From contig NZ_JOPG01000025.1 of NCBI RefSeq assembly GCF_002153605.1, positions 1 to 60,540 on the forward strand: 60,540 nt of DNA. Reading direction: 5' to 3'. The DNA comes from Acetobacter malorum (lineage in GTDB: Bacteria > Pseudomonadota > Alphaproteobacteria > Acetobacterales > Acetobacteraceae). Made by a program: the position numbers and the translations under genes. The notes beneath the pieces are model-generated. The model was given only the letters and a program-made list of their open reading frames with translations, was not told where the DNA came from and did not search any database. This document shows positions 1 to 9,348 of the stretch, one piece after another (position 1 is the stretch's first letter; every line of letters starts with the position of its first letter).

Positions 1-1135
1 GGCGGGTTGCGGCCTGTTCATACTGAGCGCGGGCTTCTTTAACCGCCTGTTCCAGCGCGTCCAGCTGTGTGGCCCCGGTTTCAAGCGCGGTTAAGCGTGC
101 AGAGAGGTCGGCCAGAAAGGTGGGGAGATCATCTACCGTCACGTCATGTTTACGGGCGGCGGCGCGCAGGGCAAACAGACGCTCTTCAATTTCTTCCAGC
201 AAGCGCGGATTTGCTTCAGAATCGTCGGCCAGACGGGAAAGAAGATTCTCCGCTTCGGCCAGCGCATTCTCGGCACTTTCCAGCGCGTTCAGAGCCTCAT
301 TCGTGCGGGTTTCCAGCGGGTCAATGGCGTTTTTTTCAGCCGTGGGGGCAGGGAGCAGGCGTTGCAGGGCGCGGCTTGCCCCACGGAGGGCTGCCGCCGG
401 ACCGCTGTTGCGTCTGTCACGCGGCGTGAGTTCTGAGAGAGCGGCGGCAATAGCTTCGCCCCGACGCTCAGACTGTTGCAGGCTATGGCGCTGCACGGCC
501 AGTTGCTCTTCTTCCCCCGCTTGCGGGTTGAGAGTGCTGAGTTCCTCAACCGTATGGCGCAACCACTCTTCTTCCCGCGCAGCCTCATGCAGGCTTTTGC
601 GGGCGGCTTCCAGATCCCGGCTCAGGGTCTGCCAGGAGTCAAAGGTTCCGGCCACGTCTTTCAGCAGGCTGCTGGATACACCATAGGCATCCAGCAGGCC
701 GCGATGGGTGCTGGAATCGGCTAGTCCCATCTGCTCATGCTGGCCCTGAATTTCCACCAGTGACACCGCGACCCGGCGCATGAGCGTAATGCCAACCGGC
801 TGGTCATTGATCCATGCGCGAGACCGGCCTTCCTTGGAGACAATCCGGCGCAGCATGAGCGGTTCACCCGGCTCTGCCGGAATGCCCTGCTCTTTTAGCA
901 CGTCATAGGCTGTGTGAGTCTGGGGGATGTCAAAACTGGCTGTTACGCGGGCTTCTTGCGCTCCGGCGCGGACAAGTCCGGCGTTGGCGCGCTCACCCAG
1001 AGCCAGCCCGAGACTGTCCAGCAGGATGGATTTACCCGCCCCGGTTTCACCCGTCAGGGCCGTAAAACCGGCGTGCAGGGAAAGATCCAGTGCTTCAATC
1101 AGCACGACGTCCCTGATGGAAAGGTTTGTCAGCAT
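1..1135 (-). CDS. recN: DNA repair ATPase RecN (3-prime end cut by window edge)
   Basis: This is the N-terminal 378 residues of RecN, the SMC-like ATPase that acts with RecA in double-strand break repair. The protein opens MLTNLSIRDVVLIEAL and has a Walker A motif GETGAGKS at residues 29-36. Next comes the QGQHEQ segment typical of RecN, and then a charged coiled-coil stretch rich in Glu, Ala and Arg (about residues 180-370). The Walker B half and stop codon lie beyond position 1. The start is the ATG read from 1135, chosen because the conserved N-terminus begins there and little sits upstream. It is downstream of bamD on the same strand but separated from it by a terminator-like hairpin, so it may have its own promoter. 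The family assignment is confident; the real length cannot be seen. Confidence 0.93.
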   Translation of the reverse strand, partial: MLTNLSIRDVVLIEALDLSLHAGFTALTGETGAGKSILLDSLGLALGERANAGLVRAGAQEARVTASFDIPQTHTAYDVLKEQGIPAEPGEPLMLRRIVSKEGRSRAWINDQPVGITLMRRVAVSLVEIQGQHEQMGLADSSTHRGLLDAYGVSSSLLKDVAGTFDSWQTLSRDLEAARKSLHEAAREEEWLRHTVEELSTLNPQAGEEEQLAVQRHSLQQSERRGEAIAAALSELTPRDRRNSGPAAALRGASRALQRLLPAPTAEKNAIDPLETRTNEALNALESAENALAEAENLLSRLADDSEANPRLLEEIEERLFALRAAARKHDVTVDDLPTFLADLSARLTALETGATQLDALEQAVKEARAQYEQAATR

Positions 1136-1212
1136 GATGATGTCCGGTCTGAAAGACTGTTCACTATACGTTCTTGCGGCTTATAGCCTTCATCCACCGC
1201 TTTGTCTGCCCA

Positions 1213-1255
1213 TAAAACAACAAACCCACGCGGAGGCGGTGGCTCCGGCGTGGGT
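1213..1255 (-). terminator. Rho-independent terminator after bamD
   Basis: On the minus strand an 8-base stem (ACCCACGC with GCGTGGGT) continues through a one-base bulge into GGAG/CTCC around a 7-base loop, followed by the T-rich TTTGTTGTTTT. It lies about 30 bases past the bamD stop and 78 bases before recN. Confidence 0.7.
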
Positions 1256-1282
1256 CTGGTTTTTGTCGCATTCCGCTTTTGC

Positions 1283-2272
1283 TTAACGCAGGGCCGGAGC
1301 CTGATCGACTTGCGGTTCAATACGCTGTTTCTTAACAGGCTGAACCGGTGCGGCCTTGATATCCATAGCCGCAGGGGCAGGAGCGGTTCCGGCAGCCGTG
1401 GGCGGCTGCGTTGTTGCCGCGGGCGCTGTGGGCTGCGCAGTGACAACTTTGCCCGGGATCGGGAAGTTGCTGCTGAGCAGCTTGTAACGCTTCAGGTTGC
1501 TATAGGCGTACCGATACCATTTGCTGCCCGGATAGTTATAGCCAAGCACAATACCAGATTTACGGGCCTGATCGGTCAGGCCGAGGTCCAGATAGACTTC
1601 CACCATGCGTTCAAGCGCTTCAGGCACATGGTTGGTTGTCTGGAAATCCTGAATCACGCGCTGATAGCGGTTGATGGCGGCTTCGTAATTGCGTTCCTGC
1701 TGGTAGTAACGGCCAACCAGCATTTCCTTACCGGCCAAATGGTCACGGCAGAGGTCAATCTTCAGCTGAGCATCACGCGCATATTGAGACTGCGGGAAGC
1801 GGGTAATGACCTCTTCCAGCGCATCCATAGCTTCCACAGTGCCCTGCTGGTCACGCTTGACGTCTGCAATCTGCTCATAAAAGCACAGAGCGCGCAGGTA
1901 ATAAGCGTAGGCAGCGTCAGCACTGGTGGGGTGCAGGCCAATAAAGCGGTTTAGCTGCTGCACGGCCTCAGGGTATTTGCCTTTAAGGTAGTAGGAATAC
2001 CCTTCCATCAGCTGAGCGTTCGCAATGTAGCCGGAATAGGGGTAATTCTGCTGCAAAACCTCGAACTCGGCAGAGGCCAGCGTGTAACGCTGGGTCCGCA
2101 GAGCATCAATCCCGTTATTATACAGGGTTTCCGGAGAGGCGAGCTTAGGAGCCGGAGCGGGTTTCCCTCCGCCAAACAGGCTGCACCCGGACAAGCCCAA
2201 AAGCAGACCAGCCGAAGCCAGGCGGCGTATGCGGCAGCGAACGGAAAGAGAATTAATGAGGCTCACAGACAT
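1283..2272 (-). CDS. bamD: Outer membrane assembly lipoprotein BamD
   Basis: BamD (ComL/YfiO) is the essential lipoprotein of the BAM complex that inserts beta-barrel proteins into the outer membrane. The 329-residue product has a signal peptide with lipobox LSGC near residues 27-30, then a helical TPR-like core (about 45-260) with recognisable repeats such as YNNGIDALRTQRYTLASAEF and YAYYLRALCFYEQIADV. The family is usually about 240-280 residues. The extra length is a Pro/Ala/Thr-rich C-terminal tail ending QVDQAPALR. The gene lies between lpxC and recN, the common alphaproteobacterial order. The start at 2272 places a normal n-region before the hydrophobic segment. Confidence 0.92.
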   Translation of the reverse strand: MSVSLINSLSVRCRIRRLASAGLLLGLSGCSLFGGGKPAPAPKLASPETLYNNGIDALRTQRYTLASAEFEVLQQNYPYSGYIANAQLMEGYSYYLKGKYPEAVQQLNRFIGLHPTSADAAYAYYLRALCFYEQIADVKRDQQGTVEAMDALEEVITRFPQSQYARDAQLKIDLCRDHLAGKEMLVGRYYQQERNYEAAINRYQRVIQDFQTTNHVPEALERMVEVYLDLGLTDQARKSGIVLGYNYPGSKWYRYAYSNLKRYKLLSSNFPIPGKVVTAQPTAPAATTQPPTAAGTAPAPAAMDIKAAPVQPVKKQRIEPQVDQAPALR

Positions 2273-2363
2273 TCCGGCTCTTCAAATTGAACTTGTCTTA
2301 TAGCACGCATGGCGCTCAAGAAAAGAGAATGAAGAGGCTCTTTGTATTTTGGGGTTACGCATC

Positions 2364-3344
2364 TTACGCTGCGGCGAGGGAAAAGCTCGCATGGGCAGGG
2401 ACATAGCGCCATGCAGAGGGGTCTGCAAACAGGGCGCGCAACACCTTATTGTTCAGGCAATGGCCCGAGCGGTGGCCGGTAAAGCGGGCACGCAGGGGGG
2501 CTCCTGCCAGATACAGATCACCCACAGCATCCATCACCTTGTGGCGGATAAACTCATCCGGGCAGCGCAGGCCGGACGGGTTGAGAATCTCATGCCCATC
2601 CACAACAATAGCGTTATCCAGCGAGCCACCCCGCGCCAGACCGGCTTTGTGCAGGGCTTCAATTTCCTGCCGCAGCGTGAAGGTGCGGTTGCGTGCCAGA
2701 TCCTGCCGGAAGGTGGTGGGGGTCAGCTCTGTAGAAAAGGTCTGTTTGCCGATAGCTTCCGCAGGGAAATCAATGCTCAGGTCCAGATGCAGGTTCTGGA
2801 CGGGGGCCGGGCTGAGTTCAACAAAGGCATCGCCCTGCTCAACGCGCACGGGGCGCAGCACATCAATCCGGTGCCGCACAGCGTCCTGCTCCACGCGGCC
2901 GGCGCAGTCCATCAGGAAGACGAAATCGGCGGCAGAGCCATCAAATACTGGGATTTCCGGCCCATCGACCAGCACCAGAACATTATCAATCCCGCAGCCA
3001 TTCAGGGCCGCCATCAGGTGTTCAACAGTGGCAATCCGGTTGGCCGGGTTAGTGACATCCCCCAGAACAGTGCTGAGGCGTGTGTCCACCACGTAGTCGA
3101 ATCGCGCAGGCAGTAGGGCCGCGTTCAGATCCGAGCGTTTAAATACAACGCCATGCCCGGCAGGGGCGGGCTGGAGGGTGAGCGTAATACGTGCCCCTGT
3201 GTGCAAACCGATACCCACGCAAGAAATGGCATGGTGCAACGTATGCTGGACCGCAGGCTGATATTTTGCAGAAGGCTGGGCAGGGCCAGAAACAGGCTCC
3301 AGCGTGGTGGAGCGGTTCTTGGGTTCCATAAGCAGACTGTCCAT
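2364..3344 (-). CDS. lpxC: UDP-3-O-acyl-N-acetylglucosamine deacetylase LpxC
   Basis: LpxC is the zinc amidase that commits precursors to lipid A synthesis in the cytoplasm. Visible hallmarks are the QHTL...GIGLHTG opening of the fold, TVEHLMAAL (first zinc-ligand His), and HKVMDAVGDLYL (second His and Asp zinc ligands), followed by the catalytic-loop sequence around FTGHRSGH. The open frame extends upstream to 3422. I chose the ATG at 3344 (MDSLLMEPKN, 326 aa) because AGGAAAGAAG lies just before it; another ATG at 3329 is possible. It follows ftsZ after a strong terminator, with about 100 bases in which its own promoter could lie. This ftsZ-lpxC linkage is common in proteobacteria. Confidence 0.95.
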   Translation of the reverse strand: MDSLLMEPKNRSTTLEPVSGPAQPSAKYQPAVQHTLHHAISCVGIGLHTGARITLTLQPAPAGHGVVFKRSDLNAALLPARFDYVVDTRLSTVLGDVTNPANRIATVEHLMAALNGCGIDNVLVLVDGPEIPVFDGSAADFVFLMDCAGRVEQDAVRHRIDVLRPVRVEQGDAFVELSPAPVQNLHLDLSIDFPAEAIGKQTFSTELTPTTFRQDLARNRTFTLRQEIEALHKAGLARGGSLDNAIVVDGHEILNPSGLRCPDEFIRHKVMDAVGDLYLAGAPLRARFTGHRSGHCLNNKVLRALFADPSAWRYVPAHASFSLAAA

Positions 3345-3444
3345 GGCTCTGGCTTCTTTCCTGCGCGGTTTAAAAGACGTGCAGGTTAACGCTAAAGCCC
3401 GCCTGCTGTTCTGGCGAGTCAATCATTATTGCCGTCTATTACAT

Positions 3445-3478
3445 AAAAAAACCGCGCTGCCCGGAGCGAGCAGCGCGG
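3445..3478 (-). terminator. Strong intrinsic terminator after ftsZ
   Basis: Perfect 9-base stem CCGCGCTGC/GCAGCGCGG with a 9-base loop, followed on the minus strand by seven T residues. It lies 18 bases past the ftsZ stop and probably ends the main dcw transcript. Confidence 0.88.
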
Positions 3479-3495
3479 CAGAAAACTGCGCTTTT

Positions 3496-5052
3496 TTACT
3501 GGCGGCGCAGGAAGGTCGGGATTTCAAGCCCGGCATCATCTGTATCAGCCGGGCGTACGCTCGGACCCTGCTGACCAGCCGGGCTGACCATCGGGCGCTG
3601 CGGTTCAATAGCCGGCTCGCTCCGCTGTTCTTCAGCTGCACCTGCGCGACGGAACGCGCCGGTTACGCGGCCAAAGAGGCTGCGTGAGGACGGCTGGTTG
3701 GACTCAGGCAGATACGGAGAGCGTGGGGCTTCCGTAAACAGGCCGGCCCGCGGGGACGCCGCCGGACGCTGCGGCTGAGCCTGTGCCGGAGCAGAAGCAG
3801 CCGGAGCCGTATTGATCTGGCCGGGGACGCTGTGTGCAGGCGGCGGAGAGACGTGCTGCCCACCCGGCTGCGGCTGATAAGCCTGCGGGGCAGGAGCTGT
3901 TGCCGGACGAGGCTGCTGCATGCCGGCATCCATACGGGGTGCGGCAGGCTGCTGCATGGTGGAAGCAGGCTGAGCCGGATTGGCCGTGACTGACGGACCG
4001 GTGCCGGTTGCCAGTGTCTGCTGTTCAGCCGGAACTTCACCATCCACAGCAACCAGATGCGGGCGATCATTCGCCTGCGTGCCGATATCGATCCCCGTTG
4101 CCACAACGGACACGCGGATCTTGCCGTTCATGTTCTCATCAATAATGGAACCGAAGATCATGTTCGCGTCTTCCGCCACTTCACGGCGGATACGGTTACA
4201 GGCTTCGTCCACTTCAAAGAACGTCATGTCTTCGCCACCGGTCACGTTGACCAGCAGGCCCTGCGCGCCGGACATGCAGGTGTCTTCCAGCAGCGGGTTG
4301 GCAATAGCGGCCTCGGCGGCTTCAACAGCGCGGTTTTCACCTTCGCCTTCACCCGTGCCCATCATGGCCTTGCCCATTTCTGCCATCACGCTGCGGATGT
4401 CGGCAAAGTCGAGGTTGATGTAGCCCGGAGCCATCATCAGATCGGTCACGCCACGCACGCCCATGTAGAGCACGTGGTCAGCCATCTTGTAGGCTTCACG
4501 CAGAGTTGTACGTTCGCTGGCCACGCGGAACAGGTTCTGGTTCGGAATCACAATCAGCGTATCAACGTACTGCTGCAGTTCCTTGATGCCTTCTTCCGCA
4601 ATGCGGGCGCGGCGTTTACCTTCGTAATCAAACGGCTTGCTGACAACGCCAACCGTCAGAATATTCCGCTCACGCGCCATGCGGGCAATAACCGGTGCCG
4701 CCCCGGTGCCGGTGCCGCCACCCATGCCGGTGGTGATGAACACCATGTGGCAGCCATCCAGATACCGGGCCAGCTCGTCTGCTGCTTCTTCCGCTGCACC
4801 ACGGCCAACTTCCGGTTTTGCGCCAGCGCCCAGCCCGTGGGTAAGGTGCGGGCCAAGCTGCACGCGGCGGTCTGCACGGCTCTTGGCAAGGCTCTGCGCA
4901 TCCGTGTTGGCAACAACAAATTCCACACCCTGAAGGCTGGACGCAATCATGTTGTCAACTGCGTTCGTGCCGCCGCCCCCGACACCGAAAACCGTAATTC
5001 TCGGTGAAAAATCAGCATGTGTCTGAGGTGGAACGGTCAGGTTCAGTGTCAT
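3496..5052 (-). CDS. ftsZ: Cell division GTPase FtsZ
   Basis: FtsZ is the tubulin homologue that polymerises into the Z ring at the division site. The 518-residue protein has the nucleotide-binding signature [10 protein letters not shown] at residues 111-120 and the T7 synergy-loop acidic residues in NLDFADIR (Asp215 and Asp218). A very long Gln/Pro/Ala linker follows (about 325-505), then the conserved C-terminal peptide EIPTFLRRQ that binds FtsA. Length and linker fit alphaproteobacterial FtsZ rather than the roughly 380 residues of E. coli. The gene is last in the dcw run, 84 bases after ftsA, and is followed by a strong terminator. The start is supported by a typical short disordered N-terminus before [10 protein letters not shown]. 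Confidence 0.98.
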   Translation of the reverse strand: MTLNLTVPPQTHADFSPRITVFGVGGGGTNAVDNMIASSLQGVEFVVANTDAQSLAKSRADRRVQLGPHLTHGLGAGAKPEVGRGAAEEAADELARYLDGCHMVFITTGMGGGTGTGAAPVIARMARERNILTVGVVSKPFDYEGKRRARIAEEGIKELQQYVDTLIVIPNQNLFRVASERTTLREAYKMADHVLYMGVRGVTDLMMAPGYINLDFADIRSVMAEMGKAMMGTGEGEGENRAVEAAEAAIANPLLEDTCMSGAQGLLVNVTGGEDMTFFEVDEACNRIRREVAEDANMIFGSIIDENMNGKIRVSVVATGIDIGTQANDRPHLVAVDGEVPAEQQTLATGTGPSVTANPAQPASTMQQPAAPRMDAGMQQPRPATAPAPQAYQPQPGGQHVSPPPAHSVPGQINTAPAASAPAQAQPQRPAASPRAGLFTEAPRSPYLPESNQPSSRSLFGRVTGAFRRAGAAEEQRSEPAIEPQRPMVSPAGQQGPSVRPADTDDAGLEIPTFLRRQ

Positions 5053-5136
5053 GTGGCTCTCCCGGGCAGCTGCGGCAAACTAACGAAGTCTTCAGATGGA
5101 TGCTAGAGCGAAGTTATCAATATTTCTCTAAGTATA

Positions 5137-6573
5137 TCAAACTCTGTCACGAATAAAAGCGACGAGTCTTTGTAACATGCCGGAGGGTGGGGCCTCGCGG
5201 AACTCAACATCGCCGAATGGACGCTCTGCACTGGCGGCCCAGGACAGCAGGCCCGCAGCGGTTGCAAAGCCCGCAGCCGCCGCCGTGTTTTCGGGAAGAC
5301 CCAGAATATGCTTGGGTCTTCCAAGCCGGACAGACCGTGTAAAAGCCGGTCCGCCACTGCGCCCTTTGGATGCCGAGGCACCTAGAATACGTTCTGCCAG
5401 CGGACGCATGCCATCCAGCAGGGAGGCACCGCCTGTCAGCACAATGCGGCCACTGGCGGCATTGCCCAGCCCCGCACCATCCAGTTTTTCTCTCACCAGC
5501 TCCAGCGTTTCTTCCATGCGGGGGCGGATGATGCGACCAAGTTGTGCGCGGGAAATCTGTTCAAAATGAGGAACGTCATTGCCCAGCAGTTCAACAGTCA
5601 GAATTTCATCTTCCACATCGGAAGAGAGATCAGCACTGCCGTAAACTGTCTTGAGCCGTTCAGCATTTTCTAAGGATGTGCTCAGGCCCCGTGCAATATC
5701 GCGCGTAACGTGCAGGCCGCCGACACTGATCTGCGCGGTATGGAGAATCTGTCCTTCTCCAAATACAGCGAGTGATGTCGTGCCGCCGCCCATTTCCACA
5801 ACCGTGGTGCCCAGTTCCCGCTCATCTGCATCCAGCACGGACAGGCCGGAGGCGAGGGGGGAGGACACCAGCGCTTCCATCTTGAGTTCCGCACGGCTCA
5901 GAACGGTTTCAAGATTAAGCAGCGCGGTGGAGGCGGCATCAATAATATGCAGGCGCGCCTTCAGGGTGTCGCACAGATGGCCCCGCGGGTCAGCCACGCC
6001 TTCCGTATCATCCACAGTGAAATCAATTGGCAGGGTGTGGACAACATCCCGGCCTTCTACTGTGGCCTGAACACGGCCTTCCGTGACGACCCGGCGAATA
6101 TCGGCTTCCGTCACGACACGCCCGCCAACCGGCCAGCGTACATTGAACAGGCGGCTGGCAGGATGCCCGCAGGAGAGATTGACCACCACCCGGTCAATCG
6201 TGCGTTCGGCCATTAGCTCAGCCTGCCCAACGGTGGCACGAATGGCGGCTTCCGCTGCCTGCAGGTCAGTAATGGCCCCGTTCCGCACGCCAGCGGAGCG
6301 CCGCCAGCCACAGCCGATGACTTTCAGGCTGCCGTTGGGCTCTCCCTTGCCAATCAGGCAGGTGATTTTGGTGGAACCAATATCCAGCACAGCCGAATAG
6401 CCATTGCGCCAGGTGCGCGGGCGCTTGTTGGTCTCGGAAGGGGGCAGCGGCAGAATGGTGTCATCCCCGCTCATCCGCAGGCTGGAAGAGGCGGATGTCG
6501 TGCTGGCTTTCTTGCGCAAACGGGACTGCGCAGCGGAATTGAGCGAGAAGGACGGGCGCGAGCGGTTCGTCAT
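5137..6573 (-). CDS. ftsA: Cell division protein FtsA
   Basis: FtsA is the actin-like ATPase that tethers FtsZ to the inner membrane and recruits later divisome proteins. The 478-residue product carries the actin fold starting at YSAVLDIGSTKITCLIG (about residue 60) and the 1C/SHS2 region. It also has VVEMGGGTTSLAVF, the phosphate-binding 2 motif, and GRIVLTGGASLLDGM, the adenosine motif. The last residues, MLQRLVAFIRDRV, form the expected amphipathic membrane-targeting helix. A 55-residue basic, Ser-rich N-terminal extension precedes the fold, and its start overlaps the ftsQ stop by 4 bases (ATGA), which supports that start. Confidence 0.96.
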   Translation of the reverse strand: MTNRSRPSFSLNSAAQSRLRKKASTTSASSSLRMSGDDTILPLPPSETNKRPRTWRNGYSAVLDIGSTKITCLIGKGEPNGSLKVIGCGWRRSAGVRNGAITDLQAAEAAIRATVGQAELMAERTIDRVVVNLSCGHPASRLFNVRWPVGGRVVTEADIRRVVTEGRVQATVEGRDVVHTLPIDFTVDDTEGVADPRGHLCDTLKARLHIIDAASTALLNLETVLSRAELKMEALVSSPLASGLSVLDADERELGTTVVEMGGGTTSLAVFGEGQILHTAQISVGGLHVTRDIARGLSTSLENAERLKTVYGSADLSSDVEDEILTVELLGNDVPHFEQISRAQLGRIIRPRMEETLELVREKLDGAGLGNAASGRIVLTGGASLLDGMRPLAERILGASASKGRSGGPAFTRSVRLGRPKHILGLPENTAAAAGFATAAGLLSWAASAERPFGDVEFREAPPSGMLQRLVAFIRDRV

Positions 6574-7466
6574 GCAGGACTTCCCTGCCGGCCAGCGGGG
6601 GAGGGGCTGCCGGGCTGTGATGGAGGCGATGCGGCATCAGTGCCGGAGGGGGCGGGCTGCGGGGGGCGCTCCCGAATGGTCAGGCGGTCGGGCAGACGCA
6701 TATCAATCAGCACCACCGGGCGGTCCAGCAGATGCGTGGTAGCATCCAGCTTGGCCAGCCGGTGAATGGCCGGAACTTCCTCGCCCTCGGGCAGAAAGAC
6801 CGTGGCGCCATCCCGCAAGGTCAGGTTCCAGCGGCGGTCACTCACCCGTACGGCAGCCGTTACATGCTCGCGCACGGAGGGTTCCTGCGTCAGCGCGTCA
6901 ATCAGGGCAGAGGCGGCGTCATTCGCGCCATCCCCCACCACCAGCGGCAGTTTGGTGAAAGCCTCGGCGTCCTTGCCCGTCATGCCCTGATCCGGCACGC
7001 GCTTGCCTTGCCGGTCGATGAGCTCAAAATGCCCCTGATGCTGCCAGACAGCAAAGGGCGGACGCTCGGTAATGGTGACGTCAATTTCGCCCGAAAGATG
7101 CCGTTCAACAACCACATGATCGACAAAGGGCAGGGCGTTCAAACGGTCCCGTGCTTCGGAGACGCTGAAATTCAGCACCGGGTCCCCAACGGACACGCCA
7201 AGAGCCTTGCGAATAGCGGAATCGCTGGTGAGCTGCGCGCCCTGCACCTGAATTTTGGTTATCCGCAGCGGGGCAGCGCTCAGAACTTTCTCCCGCAAGG
7301 GAGCCAGACGTTCCTGTGCGCCGGGTTGCTGCAAATACAGGTAACCTCCTCCCCCCAGCGCCGCCAGAAACAGCAGGCCGAATAAGGGGCGGATCAGCCG
7401 CTTCTGCCGCCGGGCAAACAGCCCGATGCGTGACGGACGATCAGAAGGGGAAGAGGGGATTCTCAT
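6570..7466 (-). CDS. ftsQ: Cell division protein FtsQ
   Basis: FtsQ is a bitopic inner membrane divisome protein that links early and late division proteins through FtsB and FtsL. The 298-residue product has a basic cytoplasmic N-terminus and one membrane segment (LIRPLFGLLFLAALGGGGYLYL, about 24-45). A periplasmic POTRA domain follows (about 70-140, ITKIQVQGAQ...ITERPPFAVW), then the beta domain that contacts FtsB, with a Pro/Ser-rich tail. It overlaps ddl by 4 bases upstream and ftsA by 4 bases downstream, suggesting translational coupling. Confidence 0.93.
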   Translation of the reverse strand: MRIPSSPSDRPSRIGLFARRQKRLIRPLFGLLFLAALGGGGYLYLQQPGAQERLAPLREKVLSAAPLRITKIQVQGAQLTSDSAIRKALGVSVGDPVLNFSVSEARDRLNALPFVDHVVVERHLSGEIDVTITERPPFAVWQHQGHFELIDRQGKRVPDQGMTGKDAEAFTKLPLVVGDGANDAASALIDALTQEPSVREHVTAAVRVSDRRWNLTLRDGATVFLPEGEEVPAIHRLAKLDATTHLLDRPVVLIDMRLPDRLTIRERPPQPAPSGTDAASPPSQPGSPSPAGRQGSPA

Positions 7467-8404
7467 TGGGGACAGGCTGCCTGCTCAACCAGCCAGCCGC
7501 ACAGTTCCGGATAGCTTATGCCACAATAGGCGGCCTGTTCCGGCAGCAGAGAGGTCGCTGTCATACCCGGCTGGGTGTTAACCTCCAGCAGCACAAGCCG
7601 TGCGGGACCGGGGCCGGTATCATCCAGCCGGAAGTCCGAGCGGGACGCGCCGGAGCAGCCAAGTGCCTGATGCGCTGCAACGGCAATCTCGCAGGCCTGT
7701 TTGCTCACGGCGTCATCAATCGCCGCAGGCAGGACATGGCTGGAGCCGCCGCTGGTGTATTTGGCGTCATAATCATAGAAATCATGGCCGCCGCCGGGTG
7801 CAGGTGTGATGTCTGTCACGGTCAAGGCGCGGTCCCCCAGCACACCAATCGTGATTTCCTTGCCGGGAATAAAGGCTTCCACCAGCGCATGCGGGCCATA
7901 GCGCCAGTTTTCAACAATTTCCTGCCGCGTATTGGAGCCGGAGCGGACAATGGAGACCCCGACGGACGAGCCTTCGCTCACCGGCTTGACCACATACGGT
8001 GCTGGCATGGGGTCGGCTTTGGCCAGATCCTCAATGGCAACCAGCTTGCCGTCCGCAACCGGTAGGCCGGCGGAAAGGAAGACAGCGCGGGCAGCGGCCT
8101 TGTCCATGGCTGTGGCGGAAGCGCGGATGCCGGAATGGGTGTAAGGCACGCCAATCCAGTTGAGCACACCCTGAATACAGCCATCTTCGCCAAAGCGCCC
8201 GTGCAGGGCGTTGAACACCACGTCGGGTTTCTGTTCCGTCAGCGTTGTGACGAGTGCCGCCAGATCAGCCCCCGGGTCCAGTGTGCTGACGGTATGGCCA
8301 AGGCTGCGCAGCGCTTCGACCACCCCTTTGCCGGAGGCGAGGCTGACCTCACGCTCAGAAGAAATCCCGCCCATCAGAACGGTAATCCGTTTGCTGTTGC
8401 TCAT
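7463..8404 (-). CDS. ddlB: D-alanine--D-alanine ligase
   Basis: This ATP-grasp enzyme joins two D-Ala residues for the muropeptide stem. The 313-residue product begins with ITVLMGGISSEREVSLASG, the Ddl N-terminal signature. It contains PYVVKPVSEGSSVGV (ATP-binding loop), KEITIGVLGD, and the metal-binding segment LEVNTQPGMTATSLLPEQA. The length is normal. It sits between murB and ftsQ with 4-base overlaps at both ends, the classical dcw position of ddlB. Confidence 0.96.
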   Translation of the reverse strand: MSNSKRITVLMGGISSEREVSLASGKGVVEALRSLGHTVSTLDPGADLAALVTTLTEQKPDVVFNALHGRFGEDGCIQGVLNWIGVPYTHSGIRASATAMDKAAARAVFLSAGLPVADGKLVAIEDLAKADPMPAPYVVKPVSEGSSVGVSIVRSGSNTRQEIVENWRYGPHALVEAFIPGKEITIGVLGDRALTVTDITPAPGGGHDFYDYDAKYTSGGSSHVLPAAIDDAVSKQACEIAVAAHQALGCSGASRSDFRLDDTGPGPARLVLLEVNTQPGMTATSLLPEQAAYCGISYPELCGWLVEQAACPQ

Positions 8405-9348
8405 GCGGAGGGTCCTTCTGCCTTGCCGATGCGTTTGATTTCCCAGTGCAGCTGAACGCCAGACTGCTGGGCTACGCGATGCCGCACCTCATCCCCCAGA
8501 CCTTCAAGGTCGGCGGCGGTCGCCTGACCGAGATTGATCAGGAAGTTGCAGTGCTTCTCGCTCACCTGCGCATCTCCACGCGTCAGCCCACGGCACCCAG
8601 CGGCATCAATCAGTTCCCACGCCTTGCGGGGGGAGATATCCGGGTCCGGATTGCGGAAGGTGGAACCGCCGGTTCTGGCGCGCACGGGCTGAGAAAGTTC
8701 ACGCGCTGCGCGGATTTCTGCAATGCGGGCGGAAATATCGGCCTGTTTATCCGGCGTACCCCGCAGGCGGGCACGGATAACCAGCGCGCCTTCCGGCAGG
8801 CCGGACCGTCTATAGCCAAATTTCAGCGCGCCGGCATCCAGCCGCATCAGGCTGCCATCCCGCGTAATGATCTCCGCCCAGTCCAGCACGGTCGCGATGT
8901 CGGACCCGTAGGCCCCGGCATTCATCCGCACGGCGCCGCCAATGGAGCCGGGAATACCCGCCAGAAATTCCAGACCGGCCAGACCCGCCTGTGCGGCGTA
9001 TTCGGCCACGGTGGCATCCAGACAGGCGCTGCCGACCACAAGCCCGTCTTCTTCAACCGTGATGTCAGAAAACCCGCGTGCCAGACGGATGACAATGCCA
9101 TCCAGTCCGCCGTCGCGGATAATCACGTTGGAGCAGGCGCCCAGTGCTGTCACGGGGAGCTCGGGGGACAGACGCTGCATGACAGATGCAAGATCTTCCG
9201 CATCCGCAGGCTGATACAGCCATTCCGCCGCACCGCCCACGCGGAACCATGTGCGCGGGCCAAGCGGAGCCTGCGGTGTCAGGCGGCCACGGGTTTCCGC
9301 AAATGCCTGCTGCACCAGATCCGTCATGGAGGCGGAAGACAGGCTCAT
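8401..9348 (-). CDS. murB: UDP-N-acetylenolpyruvoylglucosamine reductase MurB
   Basis: MurB is the FAD enzyme that reduces enolpyruvyl-UDP-GlcNAc to UDP-MurNAc. The sequence shows the FAD-binding segments [15 protein letters not shown] and [14 protein letters not shown]. The central motif [22 protein letters not shown] and the late Ser/Gly motif [10 protein letters not shown] also fit. At 315 residues it matches the shorter type found outside enterics. The start overlaps the murC stop by 4 bases. Confidence 0.95.
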   Translation of the reverse strand: MSLSSASMTDLVQQAFAETRGRLTPQAPLGPRTWFRVGGAAEWLYQPADAEDLASVMQRLSPELPVTALGACSNVIIRDGGLDGIVIRLARGFSDITVEEDGLVVGSACLDATVAEYAAQAGLAGLEFLAGIPGSIGGAVRMNAGAYGSDIATVLDWAEIITRDGSLMRLDAGALKFGYRRSGLPEGALVIRARLRGTPDKQADISARIAEIRAARELSQPVRARTGGSTFRNPDPDISPRKAWELIDAAGCRGLTRGDAQVSEKHCNFLINLGQATAADLEGLGDEVRHRVAQQSGVQLHWEIKRIGKAEGPSA